Origin: Channallabes apus
Lineage: Eukaryota; Chordata; Actinopteri; Siluriformes; Clariidae
Assembly (NCBI GenBank): GCA_030522415.1
Contig: CM060118.1
Location: forward strand, 18,533,151-18,597,150
DNA: 64,000 nt
Direction: 5' to 3'
Part shown: positions 20,999-45,526 of the stretch, piece by piece
How positions within the stretch are numbered: the first letter of the stretch is position 1
Layout of the letters: the number at the start of each line of letters is the position of its first letter
Position numbers and translations under genes: made by a program
The notes under the pieces: generated by a model
The model's database searches: none
The model's input: the letters and a program-made list of their open reading frames with translations, nothing else
What the model was told of the DNA's origin: nothing

Positions 20999-21654
20999 TC
21001 AATTCTAAAGCCACAGAAGCTGCAGTAATAGTCCAATCAAAATAAAATGCACCAACTCAATCCGAATAGATTGGACCAAATTAGTCTGGTCAAAAAGAAT
21101 GTTCAAGTGTAATGAAAAGGATGGTGTAAACCTTTGATAACCCATTCAATAGAAAAATACAAGTCATGTAAACACTCAATCAAATTATTTATTACTTTTG
21201 GAATAATTATATTAATTTTGCACATGTTGGTGCCATGTGGAGGCAGCAGTACTTGAGGTGATGAGTTTCTGGGAGGGATGTTTTACAGTTCTCAATGAGC
21301 TGTAAACGTGCCCTTGCTCTTTTATCCTGTTTAAAAAAATGGCAGGAGCTGTATGGGTTTCCGGGAATTGGTTAATTAAAATGAACAGTAGAAACACAAA
21401 TGTAATTCCAGAGACGTATTGTGGGTCCTTTTTGTTTACAGTCTTCTATTGAATGAATTGAAGTTTAAAAAAAAAGTTTATAAAATTCATCATATAAAGC
21501 AGTTAAGTTATCGCTAATCTAAATGAATTTCAATGCAACTAGTGTTTTTCGAAATCAAGGGATGCCAAATGACAAAGATAAAGTGGTATTACCATTGTGT
21601 TTGTTTAAATGTGGTCATCTTGCACTAAAAGAAAACAAATATATTGATATTTTG

Positions 21655-21865
21655 GAGACAGCCTGATAAGCTCTAAGGTCTTCAGTTCAATCCTGAACTA
21701 TTTGTGTGGATGTTGCTCACCTCTATGCTATAGTAAATTACCTAAGGATGAGAAAGCATGCAAATGTGTGTTGGTACACTGGTGTCCCATCCAAAGTTTT
21801 TGCTCATTATTTCTGGGATATGATTTGTACCACAGAAATGTTGCAGATGATAAATGACTGAACAC
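21655..21865 (+). mobile_element. Old degenerate SINE
   Basis: Retains a head with gttcaatcctgaa, a body with tgtgttggtacactggtgtc and a tail with ctgggatatgatttgtacc in the order of the full-length copies. Highly diverged. Confidence 0.45.
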
Positions 21866-22599
21866 ATTTAAAAGGCTTAAATTTTTAAATACCTGAGTAT
21901 AAATCAAAGAGGGAAAACAGTGATTTGACTGTATGTTTTAGCTGTGGTGATACTATTCTTAGTTTAAGGGTATAATTTCATTGCAAATACAAAGGTGAAA
22001 CATTCTGCATGCAAGTTGTAATAACCCCCATGATGGTGTTTGCATACACACCTATCAGAAGGTACTCTGTCAGATTCCTGCATGTTTGGACACCACCATG
22101 GCAACTGTGGACTGAGCGCACTGAACCAAAATGTACAATCTTATAGTGTTCACGTGTGTTCTTTTGGAATTAATTCAACACTTACAACTGGGCTTGGCCA
22201 GAATGTATGACCTGCGTTTAAAGCAAAGTATAATAATGATGCTGCTACAGACCTACACGTTTCTGGTGGATAGTTAGGGAAGTTGTAAATGTTTAATCTC
22301 CTACATGCATCATTTAGGCCTGAATCAAGCGTTTGGAGAGCTAATAATCTCTCCAGCTGATAAACAGCAGGCGCTGGAGAAACCGAAAGCTTTTATTATT
22401 ATAATAATAATTATTATTGTAGGTATTTTCTGGAGGGAAAATGACTAAAGGGTTAATAAAATGAACATCTTCTGTAAAGTTACCTTTAACACATAACTGC
22501 TGTAATTTATCACAATTTAACCTAAGCGTAACTGTTAATCAGTGTAAACTTGCACGGCACCAGAATGTTCCACCGCTTCTCATCAGAAACAAAGACAAT

Positions 22600-22850
22600 C
22601 TTCGGTGTTACTAGGCAGCCATTTTATGTCGGCTAATAATATAGTGTAAATACCTTTTTCCAGATGTAGCGCAAAAGAAAATGTAAAAAAGAAAAATACT
22701 CTATGTATATGAAACATCAAACGTACTGTATCCGTAGTGAAATGTTCAGCAGTTAAAATACAGTTGCGTCCGGTAGCAATTGGTTCCTTTAAAAGGCAAG
22801 CGAAAAAAGCGGAAGAGCGCGAGGCAGCCAGCCAATAGGAACATCAGGCT
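22600..22850 (-). promoter_or_regulatory. cep68: Probable cep68 promoter with RFX X-box
   Basis: Read on the minus strand, 22619-22607 is GCTGCC T AGTAAC. It fits the RFX X-box consensus RYYRCC-N1-3-RGYAAC at every position. It abuts a YY1-like AAAATGGC (22625-22618). A CCAAT box lies at 22832-22836, in a locally GC-richer stretch. RFX factors control many centrosome and cilium genes, which fits cep68. Exact start site and first exon donor are not determined. Confidence 0.55.
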
Positions 22851-23269
22851 TTTAACCCCGGTTCCTCTCAGGCTTCTCTCTCCTTCTGCATTCCTATTTC
22901 CTTTTATATATCTGTTAAATGCAAATATGTCATTATTCCTATTATTATTATTACTACACAATACACTAGTCATGGGCAGTGAACTGAATAAACCTTCCTA
23001 CTTGAGAACACTGAAAAAGTCTTGTTTAATATTAATGTAACAACTAAAATCCATGTTGAAAACCATAAATGCCAAAATCACTCATACTGATACTGCATAG
23101 GCTATATTGTACACAATTTTTTCCTAGTCACTGTTTTTCCAGTGAAATACATCTTTTGTGCATTTCGCTGGAAAATGTGGTGTAACAAGTGGTCTAGTGT
23201 ACAACAAGATTTAAAATACATAATTGGGCCACAATTTGTTCATTGTTCTATATCCCAATTACCCTGTGT

Positions 23270-23745
23270 ACAGACAGTGTTGCGGATGGAGACTAGGGCA
23301 CAAGGCGGGGTACACCCGGGATAGGGTGCCAATTAATGCCATTATTTGTCAGCGAAAAGATTTTTTTCCGGCTATATCCCAGTCAGAGCACAAGTTCATC
23401 CAGGATACAACGCGCCTGGAGCAGATAGGGCTAAGGACCTTGCTCAAGGGTTCAACAGGGGCAAAAAAAAAAAAACCCAGTAACCTACAGCCTTAACTGT
23501 TTGAGCCACCACTACTGTTATTATTGTAGGTATAATCCATCACTGCGTGCACATACACACACACACTATGGACAATTTGGGAACACTAATTATCCTAATC
23601 AAAATGTCTTTGGACCGTGAGTGGAAACCCACCAAACACTGAGGCAACAAGCAAACTCTATGCACACAGACCCGAGGTGGGAATCAAACACTCAACTCTG
23701 AAGGTGCGCAGCCACAGTGCTAACTACTAAGCCACTGTGTCCCTG
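23270..23745 (-). mobile_element. Compound repeat: one SINE interrupted by another
   Basis: The outer parts are the SINE seen elsewhere (3' part 23270-23335, 5' part 23530-23745 with the head ggcttagtagttagcactgt). The middle, 23395-23515, has the minus-strand signature of a second SINE type (ggcccttgagc-like, taaggctgtaggttac). The order suggests insertion of the second into the first. Confidence 0.6.
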
Positions 23746-23992
23746 GGCCAGTTTAATTTTAGACTAAAAGTACACTGGACTGCATGTTTATCTATGTTTC
23801 TAGAGAACACTCGAGGATACCACTTAAGTACAATTAAGTAGCCTTTTCCCCTTATGTACGTACTACTGTATATGTATCTATCTTCAACAAATGAAATTCC
23901 ATTATAGTGGTATTTGGACTATATTCATATAGTTGGACACGCAATTTTACAGAACCTGAAAACCCTATTTAATAGTTTTTTTTTGTTTTGTT

Positions 23993-23998
23993 TTTATT
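23993..23998 (-). terminator. slc1a4: Candidate slc1a4 poly(A) signal
   Basis: AATAAA on the minus strand about 1.1 kb after the stop, in an otherwise unique AT-rich 3' UTR-like stretch. It is one of several possible signals. Confidence 0.3.
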
Positions 23999-23999
23999 T

Positions 24000-25124
24000 G
24001 TGACAATATTCAAACTGTTTGAAACACAATAGAGAAGACAGGGCACCTTGCTCTTGATTTAATGACATACAGGTATCATAGCTGAGAAAGATCAGTAGTA
24101 GTTACATAGTTACGTCACAGTTTTAAGATTAAATGGTGTATTATATTATGTACCAGTCATATCTTAATAGCACATTATCAACACATACAGTGGTATTAAA
24201 CTGTTAAACTAGTCAATAATTCTCTTTACCATTTGGCAGCCAATGCATTTGGCATTTTGATTAAGAAAAGCGGAAAAAGTTTAACAAATATTGTATAAAA
24301 GTAACAAAAATTACAATAAATTATGCAAAATCACGTTTACAGTACCTAGCAGTTACAGTTATCAATGCATTGAAAATCAAAAGTTTAATGGCCCTTTTAA
24401 ACATTACTTCATTTTGTTGTAAATCAATACTACATGTAAATGAAGATTGGGTTTTGTCTATTAGTGGTCTGTTGAATGTTTAAGTGAACTGTAACACCTC
24501 GACATAATTTTAAGGAAAACATTATTGAAAATAACAGTACTTTCACATTTATAACACTGGGTGTCACTAGTATTTTACTATGCTAGCACGCCTGTGGCAC
24601 CCAGGAGAAACTGGACATAAATGTCCCTGGAGTATAAGTCATTGCCCCTAGCCCGGGACTCAACTGGCCTGTGACATTAAGTCATTAGGGAAACAAACAT
24701 TTACAGCACATGTTTTCTTATCCATCCTCAAAACAGTTAATGTTTCACAAATGAAGATACAGCAAATAAATAGAGCCAGTGAAAGACGTCAGTCTGTAAA
24801 TGATTCTCTTCACTATCTTTAAACAACTACTCAAAATAGGGAACAGACACGTACAACAAAAATATATGGAAATTTCTTTCCCAAAAGAGAGATTAATAAA
24901 ATGATTTGGCACAATAAAAATGGTATGAATGTAACCACACTGATCATGTCATCCATTCTTATGTGCTAATACCACAGAAGAAATACTGTATACAGCAAGT
25001 TTCGCAACCTGTAGATGGGAGATACGGCCCGCAGTCCCAAGACCTTAGAGTGGGGTAATCAAGGACAGAGTGTGGAAATGCTTTGAACTTCTAAACTGCT
25101 TTCAGTGATTAGAAGAAAGTAAGT
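24000..25124 (-). other. slc1a4: Probable slc1a4 3' UTR
   Basis: 1.1 kb downstream of the stop without recognised repeats. The extent is inferred; SLC1A4 is known for a long 3' UTR in mammals. Confidence 0.45.
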
Positions 25125-37092
<11,968 letters not shown>

Positions 37093-37330
37093 GATTAAGT
37101 CGATTACAACTGCTGTCTAAGTAAGAGAAATAAGCGTGTTTATAGGAACCGGTCTGAGTCTATTTGTCTTCTTGATGAAAAAATGTGTGTGTGCGTGTTT
37201 GTAGTCTAGCCTCAAAGAAAGCGTGCGCGCACTATGTGAAGACAAGAGCTAGAAAAGACTGATCCACCAGCGCGACCGGCGTGTCAGCCAATAGGCAGAC
37301 GATCGGTGCGCATGCGGACTCCTCTCCTTA
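37093..37330 (-). promoter_or_regulatory. slc1a4: slc1a4 promoter and 5' UTR
   Basis: GC-richer stretch upstream of the slc1a4 ATG. It holds a CCAAT box (37288-37292, plus orientation) and an NRF1-like TGCGCATGCG (37307-37316), about 200 bases from the start codon. Confidence 0.55.
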
Positions 37331-38029
37331 TCCCAAAGATGATATGATGCAACTCCAGCAGTTCTTGCTGGTCGATAAGGGATTTTATTAAGATTTTTAA
37401 TTTGTGATGCAAAATGACACGTTCAATGACACGTAGCTATTTAACATAAAAAACCAACTGTAATTATATATTTAGATTTAGACCGAATGCCAATTTTGTC
37501 TAACTCATGTAGGGTTAATTAAATTAACATGGGATTTATAAATTAAGACAGCTTTCATTGTACTTTATCTGCACTGCCACGTGCCCAGTCTGGCTGTGTG
37601 AAACCCTCAACTATTTTGGTGTATCAGATCATGGATATATATAACATATCGACTTATTCATGTATGTATGTATTTATTTATTTATTTATTTAGCTAGACC
37701 AAGGTCTATCACAATACCTTACACTTAGGCTATTTGAAATACAAAATGTCAGCTGTTCTAAATTAAATTAACCATTAAAGTAAACTACATGTCTCTACAA
37801 TTATTCTATATATTTCAGAATCTTCTGAATATCCTCTTTCTCTCTGATCTAATAAGCTCTTGCAAATTTCAGTTATTCCAACAGATAAACAGGAGTCCAC
37901 GAGGTGACTTAAATTCTTTTTCTTTTTTTTTACATAAGAGTAAAGATTTATTGGGCCATGACATTTTACCTATAGAAAACATGGTTAGATATTGCTGATA
38001 AATAAGCATATTGTCTACTCATTAATAGG

Positions 38030-38290
38030 TTATTTCAACCCCACTAAACACTATACAGCAGGTTTGGACATCAGTGAGTACTCTCCTTAATGCTCTTGTG
38101 AATGAATAAGCACAAATACTAAGAGCCACATTCCAGGAATTAGTGAAAAGCATTCCCAGAAGAATGGAGAATGTTGTAACAGCAAAGTGGGGACCAACTA
38201 TGTGGCAATGCATATGGTTTTGGAATGGGGACATATGAGTGTGATGGTTATGTGTTCATATACTTTTAGTCATATATTGTATAAAGTTTC
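38030..38290 (+). mobile_element. Tc1-like transposase C-terminal remnant
   Basis: Plus-strand sequence (ttcaaccccactaaacact, then agaagaatggagaatgttg and gcaaagtggggaccaact) follows the NPIE...SLPRR...AAKGGP end of Tc1 transposases, but in broken frames. Confidence 0.5.
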
Positions 38291-38309
38291 ACTCCATACA
38301 AACTAAAAC

Positions 38310-38530
38310 ATTCATTCATTCATTCATTTTCAGTAAGTGCTTTATCCTGGTCAGAGTCATGGTAAATCCAGTCCCTATTCTGGGAACATTGGGCATAAGC
38401 CAGACACTAGTCGAACATCATGCAGACCTACAGGCAAATTAGACTGGAGGATGTAGGAACAACCAAAGCTTCACACAGGAACGTAGAGAGAAACCAGGAG
38501 CCTGGGAACTGTAAGGTAGCAGCGCTACCC
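38310..38530 (-). mobile_element. SINE-related repeat
   Basis: Begins with cattcattcattcattttc and ctttatcctggtcagag and ends with ctgtaaggtagcagcgctac, the layout of a widespread fish tRNA-like repeat in reverse. Confidence 0.55.
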
Positions 38531-39045
38531 AATATATATGTTTTTCTGTTGAAAGCAAAGTGCTTAGAAAAACACTTGTTGGTCAAAGCAACTCTGTAAT
38601 GATGCTTAGATCTACAAAAATAATCAGCTAAACAGTACCTAATTGAAGTAAGTTATTAAATATCTCATTGACATGTGCAACATAAACTGCAGACCAGACA
38701 TGCAATTTGATTTTGCAACAAGTGTATAAAAACAGAAACTTTAGAATAGTAAGATTTATGAATTGATTATTTAAGCATTGTCTTATTACACACGTATCGT
38801 CTTAAGTTAAAACAAAACAAAACAAAAAAATCTCAAGTTACTCTCAGAGTTTCTGTGCACATTCTCTCTGTGTCTGTGTGGGTTTCCCTTGGGTTTTCTG
38901 GTTTCCTACCACTTACCAAAAACAAAGCAGTATAACCAGTGAGTAATTGTGTGTGCATGCAGGGGGGGGTCAAATCCTCTGCCTGAACCAACTTGCAGAG
39001 GTCCCTGAAAAGGCTCGCGAATCAAATGGGAATGGAAAGTGCATG

Positions 39046-39050
39046 AGATT

Positions 39051-39111
<61 letters not shown>

Positions 39112-39112
39112 T
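39046..39112. repeat. GT and GA microsatellites
   Basis: (GT)n directly followed by (GA)n. Confidence 0.9.
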
Positions 39113-39634
39113 GAGCCACAAGGAAAATGTCTCATCAAATGCACTAACTTTGTCCTTCAACTAGATGGCGCAAGACGACCTACTTTTCTATAACTGCTGC
39201 TGTCTCGCTACTACAAATCTGCACTGCCTGGAATGGTCTAGGAGCAACAAGCTGCTAAACTATTGTGTGGTAAGCATGTTGATTATTTTGGTTAATTTGA
39301 AAGATCATATGTACCATAAGAACACTAGTCAGGGGCAAAGGATACATTGTAAAATCTTATCAACATTAAAGACCGATGCGTCCCTTTTCCGCAGTACTTG
39401 TCTCAGTCAAAAGTGCAAAATCATTTACACCATAAATAAAGCTATGACATGCTATAATATGGCTAATACTCAAGCAAATGCATATGAATAATCTAACTTC
39501 TGACAAATATCTGCTCCTCACTGTTCTAGAGTGATTATGTTCATTAAAATTAACAGCATGTGATGTAAAGTAGAATATTCATAAATGTGTATTATGTAAA
39601 GAGGATAAAGTGCAATATTAAGGTGACAAGCCAC

Positions 39635-39712
39635 AAAAAAAATTGTGAATCCCAACCTTCTAATCAATAACCCAAAACCTTAACCATTTGAGCGACCACT
39701 GCCCCTGTGAAA
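39635..39712 (-). repeat. V-SINE-like head fragment
   Basis: Minus-strand tRNA-like head with ggtttt gggttattgat and a degenerate B-box region; the rest is missing. Confidence 0.5.
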
Positions 39713-39955
39713 TCTGTTAACTGAAATCTGGTTAGTGTAGCAACAGTACATCATTTTCATGTTTATCAAAGCATTCATTTGACCCTTATGCGTTTATTCA
39801 CATTAAAACAGTATTTCAGCTAGGATAAAGGTGATCAGTCAGAAGAACTTGTATTGATTTGCACTGACATTTCCCTTTAGAGGAAGGAGCAAGTGGACCT
39901 GCACAATACCACTGTGGGAAAATGTCGCCTGTATAACAGGGCCACAATTTCCCTT

Positions 39956-40888
39956 AAAGTGCCCCTATTATGCTATTTTAAAGGTTGCTAATATTGCTTA
40001 ATGAGTCTTTTAAAACAGGTTTACATGTATGCAAGGTCAAAAAACACTTTAGTTTTCTCCAAAAATAGATTTAATTTTACCCCATTTCTAAATGATTCAT
40101 AAACAACTCGTGTGAAGCAGTTTGAAGATTCAATCTGTTTAAACGCCTGTTTTCCGTGAGCCCTCACTGCTGTGATTGGTCAGATGGCGAAGTCCTTTAT
40201 GATTGGTCTACCGCTACGGAAAACGAAACGCTCATTACCATAACTGAACAACAGCTCTGGAGACCCGTCAATACATAGAAAAGATGGCGTCAGTTTTACC
40301 GTATCAATTTGAGCCGGAGTCTGACGATGAAACGGTCGAAGTGGCACTTTGACAAATCAAATTCAAATCAAATTCAAATTTTTTATTTGTCACATACACA
40401 GTCATACAGTATGAAATGCAGTGAAATGCTTTTTTTGTGACCACAGGGTCGCGACGGCAACCATTTCCCAGGCGCCATCATAGAAAACAAGGAATCAGAT
40501 ACATTAGGATAACGAGGGTAAAAAACTGGAAGAACAAGAAACTGTTTCGCAAGCACGACTGGAGCAGGACGTTTCTCAGTGGTAAGCACAGGATGCAGCG
40601 TCTTCTTGACATGATGTAACGTTAATCCACGTGGAAATGGTACTGTTTGTGGGCGTACATTATGCAAATATGTTACGTAGTGATGTGGATCCGTAACAGA
40701 GAAATATAAGTATTGCTAACGATTCGTTTAGGCAAATGTGAGCCCATTCTTTTTTTTTTAAGATACAAAAACTTCATTTATCATGCATTGTCTGTGTCAC
40801 AACTTTGCAGATAGTTTATGTTCACATACAGCTACATGACACATTGCATGAAAGATCATATTTGAAAAAAACATAATAGGGGCACTTT
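39956..40888. mobile_element. DNA element with AAAGTGCCCC ends carrying an exon-like frame
   Basis: Ends are inverted: AAAGTGCCCCTATTATG at the left and CATAATAGGGGCACTTT at the right, 17 bp identical. Inside, after a CpG-rich patch, lies a short frame from the ATG at about 40284 (MASVLPYQFEPESDDE) resembling the N-terminus of proteins carried by related fish elements; it stops after 22 residues. A second repeat starting ttttttatttgtcacataca (about 40378) seems inserted in it. Confidence 0.7.
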
Positions 40889-41174
40889 GAATTACCTCAC
40901 TTTGGTTATTTCTTCTGCTTTTGTATGTAATCATTACTTCTTGCATTTTGTTAAACATATGCAAGCATTATATAAGTTCTTTGGCTACATTAGATGTAAA
41001 GCTCATTTTATTTTTTTAAGCACAGCATTTAGGAATATGTACAGAGTGATTGAACCTATACAGCAGACATTCAAAAAACTAAGTTGAACAGTCACATCAC
41101 ATGATGCATCATGGCCCTGGTGATTCCCCTGGTCTAAAACACATGATTTGACTATACCACAAAAAAAAAATTTT

Positions 41175-41460
41175 TTACATACAGTACACTATATAGCAAA
41201 TTGTTTGTGGACACCTGACTGTCACACAGCTCCAGACTTAGTTCCCCATTAGCTCCAGTCTTCTGAGAAGACCCCACTAGATTTTGGAGCATGGCTTAGG
41301 GATTTGTCCCTCACAGAGTAGTTAGTGTTCCAGTTCATACCAAAAGTGTAGAGTTGCATTGAGTTCAATGCAGGTCACTCATTCTCTTTCACACCAACCT
41401 TGGCGAACCATATTTTTATGAACTTCCATAAATGCACAGAGGTTTGACCGTATATAGTAT
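41175..41460 (+). mobile_element. Tc1-like 5'-end remnant
   Basis: Starts cactatatagcaaattgttt followed by gtggacacctgact, a terminus common in fish Tc1-like elements, with no coding region kept. Confidence 0.5.
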
Positions 41461-41665
41461 TTTACTTAGGCCTACATCCTGTCTTATTTTACACAAAATT
41501 TTAGCACTGCATATTTTATTTCAGCTGCAGCAATAATTCTGTGGATTATATAGTTGAATTTTCTGTAAGCTAACTATATGAATAACTGAATACATTAAGG
41601 TCTTCTGTGTGGTTTGTATGCAAGATGAGGTTTGTATGATCCTTGTGTTGCATGTGAAGTATTCA

Positions 41666-41708
41666 GATAGATAGAGAGATAGATGGATAGATGAACGGAC
41701 AGATGGGC

Positions 41709-41778
<70 letters not shown>
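41666..41778. repeat. GATA microsatellite
   Basis: Long (GATA)n run, nearly perfect from 41710. Confidence 0.95.
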
Positions 41779-42347
41779 CAAAATTCTAAGAGTGTTCAAT
41801 TAACACCGTACAGTGTTTATATAGGTCCAGTTAAACTCAAATGAACCCTGAACGCAATCAACACTGGAGATTTTACTATGTAAACAGTTAGATGGATAGA
41901 GAGAGAGAAAGAGAGAAAGAGAGAGAGAGAGTCTGGTAAGCAGATAATCACCACACACAGACAGGACGGCAAACATTAATTAAACACCTGGCATGATCCA
42001 AGATTAATAACTATTTTCACCAAACCACCAGGTGAATATTTACCTTAACTCTAAGGATAACAGGTTCCACTTGGGTTATTCTAACAGTTAAGGTTCATAG
42101 TTTCCCAAAGGGTTAGACTTAACATACTTTCTGAAAGGGAAACTCTATGTTGAGCAGTTTTGCATAGAAATGTTAATGGTTTCTGTAGAGAGACAAACTA
42201 AGCAGTGCTGTATGGTTATAGATCTTAACCTTTTCTCTTAAAATGTATTCAATGTTTGTGGCGCAAGGCTAGCATTAAGGCACTGTACCAACCATATTGA
42301 ATACATTTTGAGCAAAAAAATTCAGATCAAGCACCATATAGCCTGCT

Positions 42348-42402
42348 CCCTTGCACCTACAGGGATGGGGGTTGCACCTGCTCCCTTGCACCTACAGGGA
42401 CG
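42348..42402 (+). repeat. Tandem duplication
   Basis: Two copies of ctgctcccttgcacctacag separated by a dozen bases. Confidence 0.85.
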
Positions 42403-42444
42403 CTGGTAGAACCTCTATGCACTCACTCAACTTATGTACAGTTT

Positions 42445-42765
42445 AATCATGTATCCAGGGTTGCAGGGAGCCTGGAGCCTATTCCAGGAGACTTAGGGCA
42501 CGAGGTGGGGTACACCCTGGATAGGGTGACAATCCACCACAGGGCAAACACTCATACACTACAGGCAATTTGGGAGTGGCAATTAGCTTAATCTGCATGT
42601 CTTTGGACTGTGGGAGGAAACCAGAGTACCCGGAGGAAACCCACCAAGCTCAGGAAGAACATGCAAACTTCATGCATACAGAGGCAGGAATCGAAACCTG
42701 GCTGGGAATCAAACCCGGCCATGACAAGATGACAGTGCTAACCACTAAGCCACCGTACCGCCAAC
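42445..42765 (-). mobile_element. SINE copy upstream of slc1a4
   Basis: Minus strand: head ggcggtacggtggcttagtg, body and 3' part typical of the family here, with most of the body retained. Confidence 0.8.
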
Positions 42766-43249
42766 CTCTACACATTGCTTGTTACGATATGATACACAAT
42801 CTGCAAAAGCATCTCAAAGCTGTCATCAGACTGACATCTTGAACACTCCATCTCTTGTTACACAGCCTAGATTGAACTTAGTAAGAAAACATTTGAGTAA
42901 AGCAATTGTCAGATTGCATGCTGCCTTTTCTTTACTTAACCACTATAAGGAGTGAGACGGATAGGCCTTATGCATACCACAGGGGGCTATTAACAGAGAT
43001 GCCACTATACTGTAGGTATGAGCGCGTGCATAATGAAGGGTGAATAGACGATACAACAGCCGTACAGCTACCATTGCTATACTACAACAGAAGTTATTAT
43101 GTTTTATGTATATAATTTTATATTTGAAGGGTGCGTCTCGTTCGAAGTTAAGCTCTTTATCTTAAACAAATTAAATAAAACGCAATTTACAGCAGCCTCT
43201 TTAACACACGCGGCTAGCTCACAGAGCACTCCTGTTGGCGGATTTACAC

Positions 43250-43551
43250 ACAGTGGGCGGGGTTAAAGCCGTGATTCAGCCCTCGAGTCAGTGCTCGATC
43301 TGTCAGTCATTTCCTATGTTCTGCAATTCAAGCCGAGACATGCGGTTACTAAATCTTTAACCTGCTTCATGCGAGTGGACAAGCGAGACGTCTGACGCTG
43401 AAATGATCTGACGGGTTACATGCAGAAAGTGTCATGTGAAATCGGGCAGCCGTACGCGCTATACCACTACAGTATACGGTGCAGTAGTTTACTTCAGAGC
43501 AGGAGCTACATGAGTTGCTAAAGCGGACCGGATAGTGCGTTTAAAAACGGG
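43250..43551 (+). promoter_or_regulatory. Promoter and first exon, probably sertad2
   Basis: A GC-rich patch with a GC box TGGGCGGGGT (43254-43263), ending in a strong donor GGGG|gtaagt (gt at 43552-43553). It contains no long frame, so it would be a 5' UTR exon. The orientation is divergent from slc1a4. In human the gene divergent from SLC1A4 is SERTAD2, which has a non-coding first exon; that assignment is inference. A CACGTGAC E-box lies just downstream at about 43757. Confidence 0.5.
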
Positions 43552-45520
43552 GTAAGTGACACAGCGACACTAATACAACAATTTCTCAAGTTTACATGCT
43601 TGCAGTAGCATTTAAAGTGGTTCATAGGGCATGACGCCTCTCAGTGTGTCAGTGTGTGCGGGTGTATGTGTGCATGCATGCGTGTGCGCGCGGGTGTCTT
43701 TTAACCCCGTCCGTGTTGAAACTGAAGCACCGCTGATGTTTTAAATGACCGTGGACCACGTGACATGTCCGCGAGCTCGGACCGCTGCGCTCAGTATAAC
43801 AGGACGCGCGTGCTCATGGTACAGTTACGTAACGTGGCAGATGATAAGAACTGCTGCAGTGACTTCTTATGACTGACAGTAAAATCTCTATTGGTATACA
43901 GTATATCGTATTTTTTTTTACAGTAACTACTGCACAAATGTCTCATATCGGGACCTGGAGTTCCCCTGTCCTATCCTGGACCATGGTGTGTTTTCCCTGC
44001 TCTAACACACCCTCTTCAACTCAGCAAGAGCTGCTGTGTTGCTGATATGTTGAGAAAAAAATTATTACATATACAGTAGGGAACTGCTCATTTGTCTAGG
44101 TCAATTGATTAAGCATTGATTATTTTTTAAAATCTTTTACAGACCATGATGTGCATGCACAACAAAGATCAAATCCAAATTCATAACAAGAATTTTTAAG
44201 TTTCCTTTAATTAAGACAAATCACAACAGAAACATGTTTATTCAGAAGTCACTTAGACTAGTTTTTGGTCAGTCAATAAACATTCATACAAACCATATTT
44301 TTAGAGGTATTCAAAGCTAAATTGGGCTTTAAATATGGTATGTACAAGTTATTTTTCAACAAGAGGCTACTGTTTCAGTGCCAGAAATACTATCTCGATC
44401 CATGACAAAGAATCAGTCAATTTATTTACATCAGCGTTGTTAGAACAAGGCAAAAGATTAATAATCAATGATTCTCATCAATGTAGTTGGAAGAAAATGT
44501 GAATGAGGACTGGGTTTTTGTTGAGGCTATGTGTAAACTTAAATATAACTACAGTGGTGGTCAAATGTATTGTGGACAAAAGTGACATTTAGTGATTTAA
44601 TGGCGTTCTCAAAATTATGACTATCAAGATAATAAGAATAATTTGTTATTTTTTTATATATTTAATATGAAGTCTTTTATTCTTTAAAACCTGTTGGATC
44701 CGACTGGGCGTAGAGTCAAAAATACATCTGCAGTTCTCTGGTGTCACTTGTTCAATCCATGTCTGCTTGGTTACTTTCTGAAGATTTATGTACAGACGAT
44801 GGTCTCTTGACAGAAACCGTTTCTTCTACATTGCCCAACAGTTTTCTATTGGGTTTAAGTGTTCAGATGACCCAGGCTATGGCTACAGAAGCTGAATACC
44901 ATTGTAACATGTAGCCATTTTGTATTCACTAGTTTTAAAGTTTAAATAGCACAACTTTTCAACCTGAGCTCATCCGTGGAATCACATGTTTTGTGCAAAG
45001 AAAGAACTGTAATATGTAGCATATATCATCTTAATAGTAAATCCTAGCCTCTAAAGTTGGCAATGGGTGCTTGTGCACTTACCTTTTAATGATGTTTTTG
45101 TATCCTGTCTCAATTGTAAGTGACATTGGACAAATGATAAAACATTTGTTGGCATGAAGATGCATTTAATTAAAAATACGCTGGACAAAGGCATTGTCCT
45201 AGGACCAGACATTATATATACTGTAGCAGGCATGTGGCTAGATATTTACTGACAGAGATGAGTAAAAAAAATCTCTCAGGTGGACTCCTACACTCTGGAT
45301 AATCATTCACCAATTGGCCTGTTTACAATGTACTGTAAGTGTTTTAATATCAGTTATGATAATAAGGCATAAATATATCTCACAGTATGCATAATTAATT
45401 CTATCCCATAATTTTTTTATCAGGATTATCAGAGCAAGGAAAAATGTGAAGCTGACATTTTTAAGCAACAGGAAGGGTGGCAACACATACTGTGTTTTAC
45501 ATTGCATTGTTCATCAATAG
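43552..45520 (+). other. Start of putative sertad2 intron 1
   Basis: No coding exon. From about 44545 a degenerate Tc1-like remnant begins (tacagtggtggtcaaatgt end), with no readable transposase. Confidence 0.4.
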
Positions 45521-45526
45521 CATATA

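Larger units (their letters stand above)
19781..22560. other. cep68: Probable cep68 5' UTR intron
   Basis: No coding exon found. Apart from the MITE at 20.76-21.0 kb and the old SINE at 21.66 kb the sequence is AT-rich and shows nothing I can name. Confidence 0.5.

Noticed and set aside
41696..41778. CRISPR-like array
   Set aside because: Simple GATA microsatellite without spacers, in a vertebrate genome.
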